DNA of 64,000 nt, taken from the NCBI GenBank assembly GCA_028284675.1, contig JANQRI010000019.1:62001-126000 (forward strand), in the 5' to 3' direction. A program made the position numbers and the translations under genes. Of the stretch, positions 51,149 through 60,244 are shown in pieces (position 1 is the first letter of the stretch; each line of letters starts with the position of its first letter). The stretch is from Gammaproteobacteria bacterium (GTDB taxonomy: Bacteria; Pseudomonadota; Gammaproteobacteria; HTCC5015). The notes beneath the pieces are model-generated. The model worked only from the letters and a program-made list of their open reading frames with translations, made no database searches and was not told the origin of the DNA.

Positions 51149-51547
51149 ATGGCCTTTACTCAAGATTTTAATCATAGATGGGATGGCGGAGATGATGATG
51201 ACTCCAATTATTATTGGAGAGAAAGCGATCTTTATGCATTCGCAGAGTTTTTGTCTTTAAACGAAGATGCTGATGGAGCGCCGATCGAGGAGATGGGTAT
51301 ACGGCTTATTGCGATAGATGAAGAGTATGCGGCGATATTGCGTAGTAAGCATTCGATTGACCGCTCGGCATTAGCATGCCAGATTATCTTGCTCCGGGAC
51401 TTGCCCGCACGTATGAGAATCATTAAGTCTATGGGAGGATTGCCTGATATCAGTAGTGCGGCTTATGAGTTGTGGCGACATATATTTATGAAGCAGGACC
51501 TGCTGTATAATGATGACCCTCGCAGTCTAGGGGCTGAAGGCCCTTAA
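51149..51547 (+). CDS. Hypothetical acidic protein
   Basis: 132 residues from ATG 51149 (MAFTQDFNHRW). Acidic N-terminus (DGGDDDDSNYYWRE) and a helical C-terminal half (RMRIIKSMGGLPDISSAAYE). No membrane segment, no family. A start five codons earlier (51134) is possible. Single gene between two long intergenic regions. Confidence 0.6.
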   Translation: MAFTQDFNHRWDGGDDDDSNYYWRESDLYAFAEFLSLNEDADGAPIEEMGIRLIAIDEEYAAILRSKHSIDRSALACQIILLRDLPARMRIIKSMGGLPDISSAAYELWRHIFMKQDLLYNDDPRSLGAEGP

Positions 51548-52234
51548 TCCCCGTTTTGTTACGGTTTATTAAGTTTTATATTAAATCCAGAGAGTATCTA
51601 TTGCTTTTTGGCTCGTAACTATTTGAGTTTAACTTTTGCAAAGCATGATGTTTTTTTATGGTTTTACGGCTTCAGTCTGAGCGAAACTTTTCTGATCTAT
51701 GAAATTGAAGTGTGAGTCATATGTAAAGTGCCTCTCACTGCTTTGTGAGTGAAGTTTCATTTAAGGGTGTTGTTTTTAGTCTTGATCAAAAAGTAAAAAA
51801 CAAACGTTGTATTTACTACAACAGTTTTTTTGTTTTATGAATTATTTATGTGAAGCTTTACTAAGAACCATAGTATTGTTGCCGATATATTTTATTGCTA
51901 AGTGCTGAGTCAGTTTGCCAAGGCAGTATAAAATATTGGTGTCCTGGTGCGCAGTAGGATTTAGAAAGTTTGTTTTATGTCGTTGCAGAATGGAGTCGTG
52001 CCTGTATTCGAATATGGCAAATGTACAGGCGAACGGATTTGTAAAACGAGTAATGGATTTCTATTTATCTCTTCAGGTTTGGTCTGTTAAACCTGGTATG
52101 CAGGGTCCGATTGATTCCAAACACTATTTATGGGCGTGCTGTATAAAAAGCCCATAATGTGCTTTCTGGATATGATTGCGGAGATCGGTATTTGCTTGAT
52201 CTGAGCAGCAAGGTTTTTGTTCATGAGGTTACCT
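51548..52234. other. Long intergenic region, 687 bp, A+T-rich
   Basis: No supported gene. CTCAC-TGCTTT-GTGAG (51734-51749) is a small hairpin next to several T runs. An 80-codon plus-strand frame at 51915 lacks a ribosome site and family resemblance. Confidence 0.5.
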
Positions 52235-52672
52235 ATGCAATCGAACAAAGTAAGTGTGCTGAATAATAAGCGATTACTGCAGATTCCTGATAACGATATG
52301 CCTGCAGCCAATGATGCTGGTACCGATATTGTAAAAACATATGTGATTCCGGAAGTTATAAAATCCAGATTGCCTGAGCACAAAGAGAAATTTCGCAGCA
52401 TCATTCAAAAATTTACAGAATGCCTGGGGCCTAAACTGGATGCGATTGATGCTGCGTTTGCGATGAATGATTTTGAGCAGGTTGCAGATCTGGCGCATTG
52501 GTTGAAAGGTTCTGCAACCAGCGTCGGTTTTGATGAGTTTGCCGAGCCTGCAGATGATTTGGAGAAATACTCAAAAGCGGGCTCCCGTGAGTCTCTGAAA
52601 TGCTCAATTATTGCGGTTCGCCAGCTGGCTGAGCGTATTGTGGTGGCGGAAAAACCGGGTTCTGCAAAATAG
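52235..52672 (+). CDS. Hpt-domain phosphotransfer protein
   Basis: 145 residues from ATG 52235 with GAGG upstream. The HPT helix carries the phospho-His88 in LAHWLKGSATSVGFDEF, HxLKG(S/A) as in typical HPt domains. An extension of 40 residues precedes the HPt fold. It is followed by REC-GGDEF-EAL 51 bp away on the same strand, its likely phosphorelay partner. No hybrid kinase is adjacent. Confidence 0.88.
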   Translation: MQSNKVSVLNNKRLLQIPDNDMPAANDAGTDIVKTYVIPEVIKSRLPEHKEKFRSIIQKFTECLGPKLDAIDAAFAMNDFEQVADLAHWLKGSATSVGFDEFAEPADDLEKYSKAGSRESLKCSIIAVRQLAERIVVAEKPGSAK

Positions 52673-52723
52673 GTGTTTGGATATACTCTTTATTAAAAAG
52701 CATATGTGTCAATAAGGGATGCC

Positions 52724-54505
52724 ATGGAAGCACTGGACGGTTTTTATCATTCACATGATGTTGAGGAGCATTATTCCCAGCTAAAAGAGGCGGTTATCAT
52801 GATGGTGGATGATGAGCCGATCATGATGGAGTTGGTGCAGGCGTATTTGGAAGAGGAAGGCTACCGAAATTTCATCACGCTGAATCAATCTTCGCAGGCC
52901 TTGCAGGTGCTGAATCGTGAGCGACCGGATGTTTTGTTGCTGGATTTAAATATGCCCGGTGTCGAAGGGTTCGATATTCTGGATAGGATTCGAGCTTGTC
53001 GTGAGCTCAGACACATGCCTGTTATTGTGCTGACCTCTTCCACCGATCCGGAGAGTAAGCTGAAAGCGCTAGCCTTGGGTGCCGCGGATTTTTTGGCAAA
53101 GCCGGTGGATCAGAGCGAACTGATGCTGCGTATTCGAAATACCCTCACAGTAAAGGCCTATCATAATCAACTGGCTTTTTATGATGAGTTGACCGGGTTG
53201 CCCAATAGAAAACTTTTTCTTGATCGTCTTGACTGGGCTATTCGGCGTGCTGCCAGAGGTGAGCAGCAGGTTGCGGTGATCCATATTGGGTTGAACAAAT
53301 TCAAACAGGTTAATGAAAGCCTCGGACCGCAAGTCGGTGATATGCTATTAAAGCTGATTTCCAAGCGCTTGTTGAATTGTGTTCAAAATGATGCTGTATT
53401 GAACCGCCTGGGTAACGAAGAGTTATGGCGTAATGTTTCGAGGCTGGGTGGTGATGAGTTTTCGATTTTAGTCCCACAGGTGCCTCATGCTGAGAACATC
53501 GGTTTGCTTGCACGTAGTGTATTGGATGCGCTCGGTGGGGTTTTTGAGATTGACGGCCACGAGGTATGTGTGAGCGCGAGTATGGGGATTGCTGTTTATC
53601 CCGGTGATGGTGCTGAGTCTGATGCATTAATTAAACATGCGGGTGTTGCGGCAGGGCATGCAAAGCAGCGCGGCGGCAGCAGTTACCAGTTTTACTCGAA
53701 AGAAATTAATGGCTTATCCAGAGAGCGCTTTAGACTGGAGGCTGATTTGCGTCGCGCGCTGGAACGTGAGGAGTTTGAATTATATTACCAGCCGAAAATA
53801 CAAGTCAGTACCGGCAGGTTGATTGGAATGGAAGCTTTGTTGCGCTGGCATCACCCCCGGGACGGTATGATATTGCCGCATAAATTTATTCCGTTGGCTG
53901 AGGAATCCGATCTGATTGTGCCGATAGGTGACTGGGTCATAGATCAGGCTTGCCGGCAAAACCGGCAATGGCAGTCCGAATATGGCATCCAGGATTTGAA
54001 AATCGCGGTCAATGTCTCCGCGCAACAGCTGCGTCGCCACCATCTGAGCAGATCGATTAAAGATGTGCTGTCTGCCAGTGGTATGCTCCCTGACCACTTA
54101 ATGGTGGAGATTACCGAATCCATGGTAATCGAAGATACCGAAAACTGTGTGCAAATATTATATGAGCTTAGAGATCACGGCGTGCATATTTCCCTGGATG
54201 ATTTTGGCACGGGATACTCATCATTGAGCTATCTGAAGCGGCTGCCGATCGATGAGTTGAAAGTGGACAGGTCATTTTTGGTGGATTTTCAGGGAGATGA
54301 CGATAGTTCGGCAATTTTTAAAGCGATCATAGCGCTTTCCCACAGCCTGGATTTAACTGTGGTTGCGGAAGGTGTGGAGACCGAGCAACAGCTGCATTTT
54401 TTACGTGAAGAGCGCTGTGATTTGATTCAGGGGCACTATTTCAGCAAGCCTTTGAGTGCGAACGATTTTCTAAAATTTGTAGGGCAGCGCAGGGCTGCAG
54501 TCTGA
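52724..54505 (+). CDS. Response regulator with GGDEF and EAL domains
   Basis: 593 residues from ATG 52724 (AAGGGATGCC just before). REC domain (about 22-140) with Asp74 in LLLDLNMPGVEG; GGDEF (about 155-320) with an intact SRLGGDEFSIL motif but no RxxD I-site just before it; EAL (about 340-590) with all catalytic residues: EALLRWHHP, NVSAQQL, EITES, DDFGTGYSS, DELKVDRSF, VAEGVET and IQGHYF. It is likely a c-di-GMP phosphodiesterase with a possibly active or regulatory GGDEF, controlled by phosphorylation. Partner: the Hpt protein upstream. Confidence 0.92.
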   Translation: MEALDGFYHSHDVEEHYSQLKEAVIMMVDDEPIMMELVQAYLEEEGYRNFITLNQSSQALQVLNRERPDVLLLDLNMPGVEGFDILDRIRACRELRHMPVIVLTSSTDPESKLKALALGAADFLAKPVDQSELMLRIRNTLTVKAYHNQLAFYDELTGLPNRKLFLDRLDWAIRRAARGEQQVAVIHIGLNKFKQVNESLGPQVGDMLLKLISKRLLNCVQNDAVLNRLGNEELWRNVSRLGGDEFSILVPQVPHAENIGLLARSVLDALGGVFEIDGHEVCVSASMGIAVYPGDGAESDALIKHAGVAAGHAKQRGGSSYQFYSKEINGLSRERFRLEADLRRALEREEFELYYQPKIQVSTGRLIGMEALLRWHHPRDGMILPHKFIPLAEESDLIVPIGDWVIDQACRQNRQWQSEYGIQDLKIAVNVSAQQLRRHHLSRSIKDVLSASGMLPDHLMVEITESMVIEDTENCVQILYELRDHGVHISLDDFGTGYSSLSYLKRLPIDELKVDRSFLVDFQGDDDSSAIFKAIIALSHSLDLTVVAEGVETEQQLHFLREERCDLIQGHYFSKPLSANDFLKFVGQRRAAV

Positions 54506-54829
54506 CGACCTGCCCGATTACCGGCTTATCGCAATGCGGCGTCGATATTTCGGTGTCCGGTTTTGCGAACCTGTTCTCATTAAACTCTCCCGGCCTGTAA
54601 ACGCCTGACGATGTTCATATCGGTTAAATTTTATCGGTTTTTCAAATATTTGCTGTTATTTTGAGTGCGTGTATGTGCCGGAAGCTCCTGCTATGATGGG
54701 CTTGCTGGTACAAATTACTGATGGATAAACAGTGACCGGTCTACGATAATGAATTGTGTGATGCCTGGATTTGGCATACTATAAAAAACACTGGTTTCTC
54801 TGGAAAATTTTAATGAAAAGGGGATAGCG
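54506..54829. other. Intergenic upstream of the T6SS island, 324 bp
   Basis: No gene. Contains the promoter region of hcp; GAAAAGGGGATAGCG precedes its ATG. No obvious sigma-54 (GG-N10-GC) element was identified. Confidence 0.5.
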
Positions 54830-55312
54830 ATGGCTATATATCTCGAATATGAAGGTGTCAAAGGGAACGTAACCGCAGATGGTTACAAGGACCATATCGG
54901 CGTATTGTCGGTTCAGTTTGGTGTAGGGCGCGGGATATCAATGGAACCGGGCAATATGTCGAACCGGGAAGCAACCCGGCCGACCGTCAGCGAAATTACG
55001 TTGACCAAAATGTGCGACAACTCCGCCACGGCTTTGTTTAAAGAGGCAGTGACCGGTTCTTCCGGCAAGAAAGTGGTCATCAAATTTGTGCGTACCGGTG
55101 CCGACAAGGTGCAGGAATTCATGGATTACACATTGGAAAACTGCTTGATCAGCGGCTACTCCATTTCGGCGGATGCCGAGGGTGATCCGGTCGAGTCAAT
55201 TACGCTGAGCTTTTCCAAGATTATGGTCAACTATAACGATTTCGATGCGACCAACAAGTCGGGTAGCCCGCAACGTTGCGGCTATGATCTGGAAACAGCC
55301 AAACCGTTATAA
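54830..55312 (+). CDS. hcp: T6SS tube protein Hcp
   Basis: 160 residues matching Hcp: MAIYLEYEGVKGNVTADGYKD with the early IxxIQF-like VLSVQFGVGRGI, RPTVSEITLTKMCDNSATALF and FSKIMVNYNDFDA near the end. Hcp hexamers form the inner tube of T6SS and carry small effectors. AAAAGGGGAT lies upstream. Separated from vgrG by a 142-bp spacer with a stem-loop. Confidence 0.96.
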   Translation: MAIYLEYEGVKGNVTADGYKDHIGVLSVQFGVGRGISMEPGNMSNREATRPTVSEITLTKMCDNSATALFKEAVTGSSGKKVVIKFVRTGADKVQEFMDYTLENCLISGYSISADAEGDPVESITLSFSKIMVNYNDFDATNKSGSPQRCGYDLETAKPL

Positions 55313-55329
55313 ATCCATTGCGTTGATGT

Positions 55330-55355
55330 CCTGAAAGTGGTTTTCTGCTTTCAGG
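55330..55355 (+). promoter_or_regulatory. Stem-loop between hcp and vgrG
   Basis: CCTGAAAG (55330) pairs exactly with CTTTCAGG (55355) around a 10-base loop. No strong U run follows, so it is likely to partly end transcription or protect hcp mRNA, giving more Hcp than VgrG. Confidence 0.6.
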
Positions 55356-55454
55356 GCGCATCCTTGCTGTTTAGCGCAGTCCCGTGCCGGCTCTATGAAT
55401 TTTCAGGGGCCGCAAGTTTATCGCGGGCTGCTGTGTACCCAGGGGTCATACTGA

Positions 55455-57533
55455 ATGAGCCGGCTTACTCAAGATAATCGTTTGCTTGCGATATCCGATT
55501 TTTCACTCGGTAAAGACACGTTTTTGCTGACAGAGTTTAAAGGGGGGGAATATATTTCCGACCTTTTTGAGTTTCAGATAAATGTGCTCTCTGAAAACCT
55601 GGATGTTTCGCCGGAGAAAATTATCGGTAAAACAGCTACGGTAACCATCCAGAACCAACAGAAGAGAAAATTCAACGGTTATATCAGCAGTTTCTCTTTT
55701 GGGGAAATAAAAGCCGATAATTTGCGTGAGTACAGGCTTACCATGGTTCCATGGTTATGGTTCCTTTCAAAGACCAACAATCATAGAATTTTCCAGGAAA
55801 AAAACACTAAAGACATAGTGTCTCAGGTATTCAATGATCTGGGGTTTTCCGATTTTCAATTCAAGGCTGATGGTGGGAAAAAGCGGGAATATTGTGTGCA
55901 GCACAATGAAAGTGATCTGAATTTTGTGTCGCGCCTGCTTGAGGAAGACGGTATAGCTTATTATTTTAAGCATGAGGAAAACAAGCACACTTTATTTTTG
56001 GTGGATAAACAGAACGCCTATGAAGATTGCGCTGAAACCGATCTTGAGTATTCGAAAGGTACGCAACCTGAAACACAGATAAACCGTTGGGAGCACTTAT
56101 ATGAGTTTAGAAAAGGAAAGTGGTCCTTAAATGATTACAGTTTCAAAGAACCCACCAAGAACCTGATTGCAAGTACACAGTCCGGGAGCAATTTTGCGAA
56201 CAATGCCAAATACGAACATTACGAGTATCCTACATTATACGAAAGCAGTATAGGTTCTGATTTGGTGAAAATCCGGATGGATGCAGAGGAAGTACCGAGA
56301 GATACAGTTGATGCATCCAGTGATTGCAGCAGTTTTTATGCGGGTGGCAAGTTCAAGCTTGCCAAGCATGCAACCAAATCGGAAAAAGGCGGTTATATCA
56401 TTGTCGGGATCAAACATAGTGCTCATGACAACAGTTATTTTTCCGGTGAAGAAGGCTCATCCGGTTACAGCAATGACTTTGCCTGTATCCCGGCCGATGT
56501 GCATTTCAGACCGGCATTAAAGCACAGCAAGCCTTATATGCGCGGCCCTCAATCCGCGATGGTGGTGGGGCCGGGTGGTGAAGAAGTTTATATAGATGCA
56601 TTTGGTCGTATCAAAGTGCAGTTTATCTGGGACCGGGAGGGCGGTAACAACGAGAACAGCTCCTGTTATCTGCGTGTTGCACAGGCCTGGGCCGGTAATC
56701 AATGGGGCAGTTCTTTTATCCCGCGTATCGGTCATGAAGTGATTGTTGATTTTCTGGATGGTGACCCGGATCGGCCGCTGGTGGTTGGGTCTGTATATAA
56801 CGGCAAAAACAAACCGGTTTATTCATCCAAAACACAAAGCGGCATTAAAACCCGGTCCACGAAAGGCGGTGCGGCCAGTAATTGTAATGAGCTTCGGTTC
56901 GAAGACAAAATGGGCTCAGAGCAGATCTTTATTCATGCCGAGAAAAATATGGATGTTGAGGTTGAAAATGATGCAACCCTGACTGTTGATAATGATAGGA
57001 CCAAAACAATCAAGCACGATGAAATATCCTTGATTGAGAACGATCGTACTAAAACGGTTAAGCACAATGAAATGTCAGTGATCGAGAATAATCGCAGTAA
57101 AACAGTCAAAAATAATGAAACCTGCATTGTCGAGAGCAACCGGGAAAAGAATGTTAATGGACACGAGTCGGAGACGATTGGTGGAAACAAATCAATCGCA
57201 GTTGGTGGCGATCATGCCGAGACGATCGATGGTGATAAACGTGTGACGGTGTCCGGAGGCCATGTTGAATCAATCAGCAAGGATATGTCCATTCGAATAA
57301 ACAAGAATTTAAGCGAGACCGTAAAAGGCAAGTACTCGGAAAGCGTTACAAAAGAGTATGGTCTGAAGGCAAAGTCAATAACATTGCAGGCCGATGATCA
57401 GATTACCCTGAAAACCGGCAGTGCCAAAATTATTATGAAAAAAAATGGCGATATCACGATCAGCGGTAAGAAAATCAATATCAAAGGATCGGGGCCTGTT
57501 GCGGTAAAAGGCAGTAAAATCACGAACAACTAA
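55455..57533 (+). CDS. vgrG: T6SS spike protein VgrG
   Basis: 692 residues. Gp27-like part (1-360) with LISVFxxL-like LLEEDGIAYYFKHEENKHTL; gp5-like part with GGEEVYIDAFGRIKVQFIWDREG and RVAQAWAGNQWGSSFIPRIGHEVIVDF; then about seven 16-residue repeats forming the triple beta-helix (NDRTKTVKHNE, ENNRSKTVKNNE and similar). No extra C-terminal effector domain; it ends with AVKGSKITNN, so the cargo is probably attached by DUF4150. ATG follows AGGGGTC. The weak terminator behind it may lower expression of the downstream loading genes. Confidence 0.95.
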   Translation: MSRLTQDNRLLAISDFSLGKDTFLLTEFKGGEYISDLFEFQINVLSENLDVSPEKIIGKTATVTIQNQQKRKFNGYISSFSFGEIKADNLREYRLTMVPWLWFLSKTNNHRIFQEKNTKDIVSQVFNDLGFSDFQFKADGGKKREYCVQHNESDLNFVSRLLEEDGIAYYFKHEENKHTLFLVDKQNAYEDCAETDLEYSKGTQPETQINRWEHLYEFRKGKWSLNDYSFKEPTKNLIASTQSGSNFANNAKYEHYEYPTLYESSIGSDLVKIRMDAEEVPRDTVDASSDCSSFYAGGKFKLAKHATKSEKGGYIIVGIKHSAHDNSYFSGEEGSSGYSNDFACIPADVHFRPALKHSKPYMRGPQSAMVVGPGGEEVYIDAFGRIKVQFIWDREGGNNENSSCYLRVAQAWAGNQWGSSFIPRIGHEVIVDFLDGDPDRPLVVGSVYNGKNKPVYSSKTQSGIKTRSTKGGAASNCNELRFEDKMGSEQIFIHAEKNMDVEVENDATLTVDNDRTKTIKHDEISLIENDRTKTVKHNEMSVIENNRSKTVKNNETCIVESNREKNVNGHESETIGGNKSIAVGGDHAETIDGDKRVTVSGGHVESISKDMSIRINKNLSETVKGKYSESVTKEYGLKAKSITLQADDQITLKTGSAKIIMKKNGDITISGKKINIKGSGPVAVKGSKITNN

Positions 57534-57538
57534 TACAG

Positions 57539-57570
57539 AAACCCAGGCGAGTCTTGTTTGTGATGGGTTT
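57539..57570 (+). terminator. Hairpin after vgrG
   Basis: AAACCCA (57539) pairs with TGGGTTT (57564-57570) and is followed by GGGTTTTTG. Sits between vgrG and the DUF6484 gene; may reduce expression of the downstream genes. Confidence 0.5.
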
Positions 57571-57609
57571 GGGTTTTTGTATGTAACTTAAATCAAAGAG
57601 AATTGCAGT

Positions 57610-58143
57610 ATGGCTGATTCTTTAAAGCCTGAGTCTTCCGATAATCACGCTGCTCCGCCATTGTCTCCAGGCGAGATTATTATTGGTCGTTTGGTTGGGC
57701 TGGACGAACAAGGTTATCCACTGGTCGATTATCCGGCAAACCCTGAAACACAACCGCTTACTGCTCAAAGCACAGTGCCTTTAACCGCGGGTCATGCGGG
57801 TAGACAGGTTGCATTGTTATTTGCAAATGCTGATCCCCGGTTACCGGTGGTGATGGGTTTAATACAAAACCCTTTGGACGGTATATTGGAAACCTTCGAG
57901 TTGACCGAAGTTGATACGGAAAAGCAGGGTGATCAGAGCGATGCTACACAAATTCGCGAAGAAAAACTGTATGTGGATGGTCGTGAAGTGTGTATCGAAG
58001 GTAAAGATGAAGTCACCTTCAAATGCGGCAAAGCCAGCATTACCCTGACCAAGGCAGGTAAAATAATCATCAGGGGCACTTACCTGTTAAATCGTTCCAG
58101 TGGAGTCAACAGAATTCTGGGCGGTTCCGTTCAGATCAACTAA
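57610..58143 (+). CDS. DUF6484-type T6SS-associated protein
   Basis: 177 residues. SPGEIIIGRLVGLDEQGYPLVDY then TVPLTAGHAGRQVALLFANAD and VMGLIQNPL match the DUF6484 family, usually in T6SS vgrG islands. The rest (VCIEGKDEVTFKCGKASITLT; GTYLLNRSSGVNRILGGSV) resembles the beta-helix tail of VgrG. Probably attaches to the VgrG tip or to an effector. Starts 76 bp after vgrG. Confidence 0.8.
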   Translation: MADSLKPESSDNHAAPPLSPGEIIIGRLVGLDEQGYPLVDYPANPETQPLTAQSTVPLTAGHAGRQVALLFANADPRLPVVMGLIQNPLDGILETFELTEVDTEKQGDQSDATQIREEKLYVDGREVCIEGKDEVTFKCGKASITLTKAGKIIIRGTYLLNRSSGVNRILGGSVQIN

Positions 58144-58148
58144 GTCGC

Positions 58149-59165
58149 GTGCTGGAGCTGACCAACAATACCCCGTTTGCAGCAAGTCTTGCGCTGTTTC
58201 CCAATGAGCAGGGAATAGATACTTTATATGTCATGGTATCAGCCACGTTTACTATCGGCCGGCGCTGGACTTTGGCCGAAGAACAGCCGGAACCCAAGGC
58301 TGAAGATGAATATTGGGGTGATGATCCGTTAAGTTCCAGCATCAAATATGCATCGGAAATGCATACCGGTAAACCGTCTACTGATATTGTGATGGTCGGG
58401 CATGCGAGAGCACCGATGGGCAGGCCGGTAGATGAAATGGATGTCGGTTTAAAAGTCGCTAAAGTCAGCAAGCTTGTCCGCGTGTTCGGAGACCGGCAGT
58501 GGCAGGGCGGCAGTATCAGCGCACCGCAACCTTTTGAAACTATGCCGTTGATTTATGAAAGAGCATATGGTGGTGTGCATATCGAAGATGGTCAGATGAT
58601 TTCCGGTGAGAGTTATAATCCGGCTGGTTGTGGTTATTTGGGTAAACGTAAAACCGCTGTATTGGATGGTACTTTAGTGCCGAATATCGAGACCCCCGGC
58701 CAATTGATCAGGCGTGCCGGCGATACGCCATCACCGGCCGGTTTTGGGTTTATTGCGCCGCATTGGTTGCCGCGCGCTCAATATGCCGGTACTTATGATG
58801 AAAACTGGCAGACCCGGCGAGCACCTTATCTTCCGGATGATTTTGATCCACGGTTTCTTAATGCAGCGTCCCCGGGGTTGGTTTATCCGGGATATCTGCA
58901 GGGTGGTGAGCCGGTACAGGTGATCGGAGTACACCCCGATGGTGCATTGAAGTTTAAATTGCCGATGGTTGGTTTCTCCGCGAATGTTGAGATGCATGGC
59001 GATTCTGAGAGTTTGCGGTTTAATCTGGAAACCGTGCTGATTGAACCGGACAGCTTAAGCTTAACACTGAGTTGGCGGGCAGCGATGACTTGCGATAAAA
59101 AAGCACCGCGCATTCAGGAAGTCGTGATCGGTCTGTCTCGCAAAACCGAAAAGCAGGTAGCCTAA
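58149..59165 (+). CDS. DUF2169 T6SS effector-loading protein
   Basis: 338 residues, GTG start at 58149 five bases after the previous stop. LELTNNTPFAASLALFPNEQG, GDDPLSSSIKYASEMHTGKPSTD and ERAYGGVHI match DUF2169, a family of T6SS adaptor or chaperone proteins. Its ATG-overlapping successor (TAATG) suggests one unit for effector loading. Precise binding partner (DUF4150 or the effector) is inferred. Confidence 0.86.
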   Translation: MLELTNNTPFAASLALFPNEQGIDTLYVMVSATFTIGRRWTLAEEQPEPKAEDEYWGDDPLSSSIKYASEMHTGKPSTDIVMVGHARAPMGRPVDEMDVGLKVAKVSKLVRVFGDRQWQGGSISAPQPFETMPLIYERAYGGVHIEDGQMISGESYNPAGCGYLGKRKTAVLDGTLVPNIETPGQLIRRAGDTPSPAGFGFIAPHWLPRAQYAGTYDENWQTRRAPYLPDDFDPRFLNAASPGLVYPGYLQGGEPVQVIGVHPDGALKFKLPMVGFSANVEMHGDSESLRFNLETVLIEPDSLSLTLSWRAAMTCDKKAPRIQEVVIGLSRKTEKQVA

Positions 59166-60232
59166 TGATACCGCCCGAACCTGCCGCTGAAAAACCGCAA
59201 AACCCGACACAGCCGGTCACGGTCGCCGCAATGGGTGCGATCAGTGCGGTCGGTGCGGATACCGCACAAACCGCCGCATCGGTGCGTGCCGGTCTTAGTG
59301 CGTACCAGGAATCCGATTACTGTAATCGTGAAGGCTCATCAATGATCATGGCATTGGTGCCGGATGACGCGTTGCCGCCATTGGATCAGGAGTTGTTGAA
59401 AGAGACCCGCCTGACCGGCCGTCAGCAGCGGATTCTGCGTCTACACGGTGCGGCGTTGCAGCCAATGATTGAACAGTTGGGTGATCAACCGGTGCCGTTG
59501 ATGCTGGCTGCACCGGAAAAACAGTTCGGCAGGCGCACCGTGGTCAGCGATACATTTCTGACACCGCTGGCGGTGCAGACTAAATTAAATATTGATTTTA
59601 ATAACAGCTATGTGTATCCCTATGGCCGCGCGGCCGGTTTTTTTGCGCTGGAAGCGGCAATGCTGTTACTGGAGCAGAATATATGCACACAGGTGTTGGT
59701 CGCCGGCGCGGATACTTATCTCGACATGCAGTTGTTGGCGATGCTGGATCGTGAGGAGCGGGTGCTGGCGCAGGAGACGATGGATGGTTTTGCACCCGGT
59801 GAAGGTGCTGCGGCCATATTATTGAAAAAATCCGATGGCAACGGCGTGAAAATTTATCCGCCGGGTATTGCGCAGGAGCCCGGGCACCGTTATTCCGAGC
59901 AACCTTATAAAGGTGAGGGCTTATCGAATGCGATCAGCCAGGCATTGGTTTATGGTAATGCGCCGGTAAAAACTGTGATGGCCGGGTTGACCGGTGAACA
60001 TTTCGGCGCAAAAGAGTGGGGCGTCTCAGTGGTTCGTAACCGGAAACAACTGGATGAAGATTTCAATATCATGCACCCGGTGGATTGCTTCGGTGATTGT
60101 GGTGCGGCGCTTGGTTTAATGTTGATGCAGTTGGCAATTACCGGGCTGAGAGGAGGCTATTTGCCCGGACCGGTATTGGCCTGGAGTTCATCCGAACATG
60201 ATCCGCGTGCTGCGGTTTATATCGAGCGTTAA
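59165..60232 (+). CDS. Ketosynthase-fold protein without the catalytic cysteine
   Basis: 355 residues with beta-ketoacyl synthase fold: VAAMGAISAVGADTAQTAASV at the start and DGFAPGEGAAAILLKK near residue 210. At the place of the active-site Cys (normally in a TACAS-like loop before an AxxxAxxxI helix) is NSYVYPYGRAAGFFALEAAMLL, with no Cys. The later catalytic histidines are also changed (GEHFGAKEWG; HPVDCFGDCGAALGLMLM, in which only a distant His remains). It therefore probably has lost enzymatic activity and acts as a scaffold in T6SS loading. Starts inside the stop of DUF2169 (TAATG). Confidence 0.8.
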   Translation: MIPPEPAAEKPQNPTQPVTVAAMGAISAVGADTAQTAASVRAGLSAYQESDYCNREGSSMIMALVPDDALPPLDQELLKETRLTGRQQRILRLHGAALQPMIEQLGDQPVPLMLAAPEKQFGRRTVVSDTFLTPLAVQTKLNIDFNNSYVYPYGRAAGFFALEAAMLLLEQNICTQVLVAGADTYLDMQLLAMLDREERVLAQETMDGFAPGEGAAAILLKKSDGNGVKIYPPGIAQEPGHRYSEQPYKGEGLSNAISQALVYGNAPVKTVMAGLTGEHFGAKEWGVSVVRNRKQLDEDFNIMHPVDCFGDCGAALGLMLMQLAITGLRGGYLPGPVLAWSSSEHDPRAAVYIER

Positions 60233-60244
60233 CGGGTTTGATGG

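Noticed and set aside
51915..52157. 80-codon plus-strand frame in the long intergenic region
   Set aside because: No ribosome site, no conserved motif and poor composition; left as noncoding.
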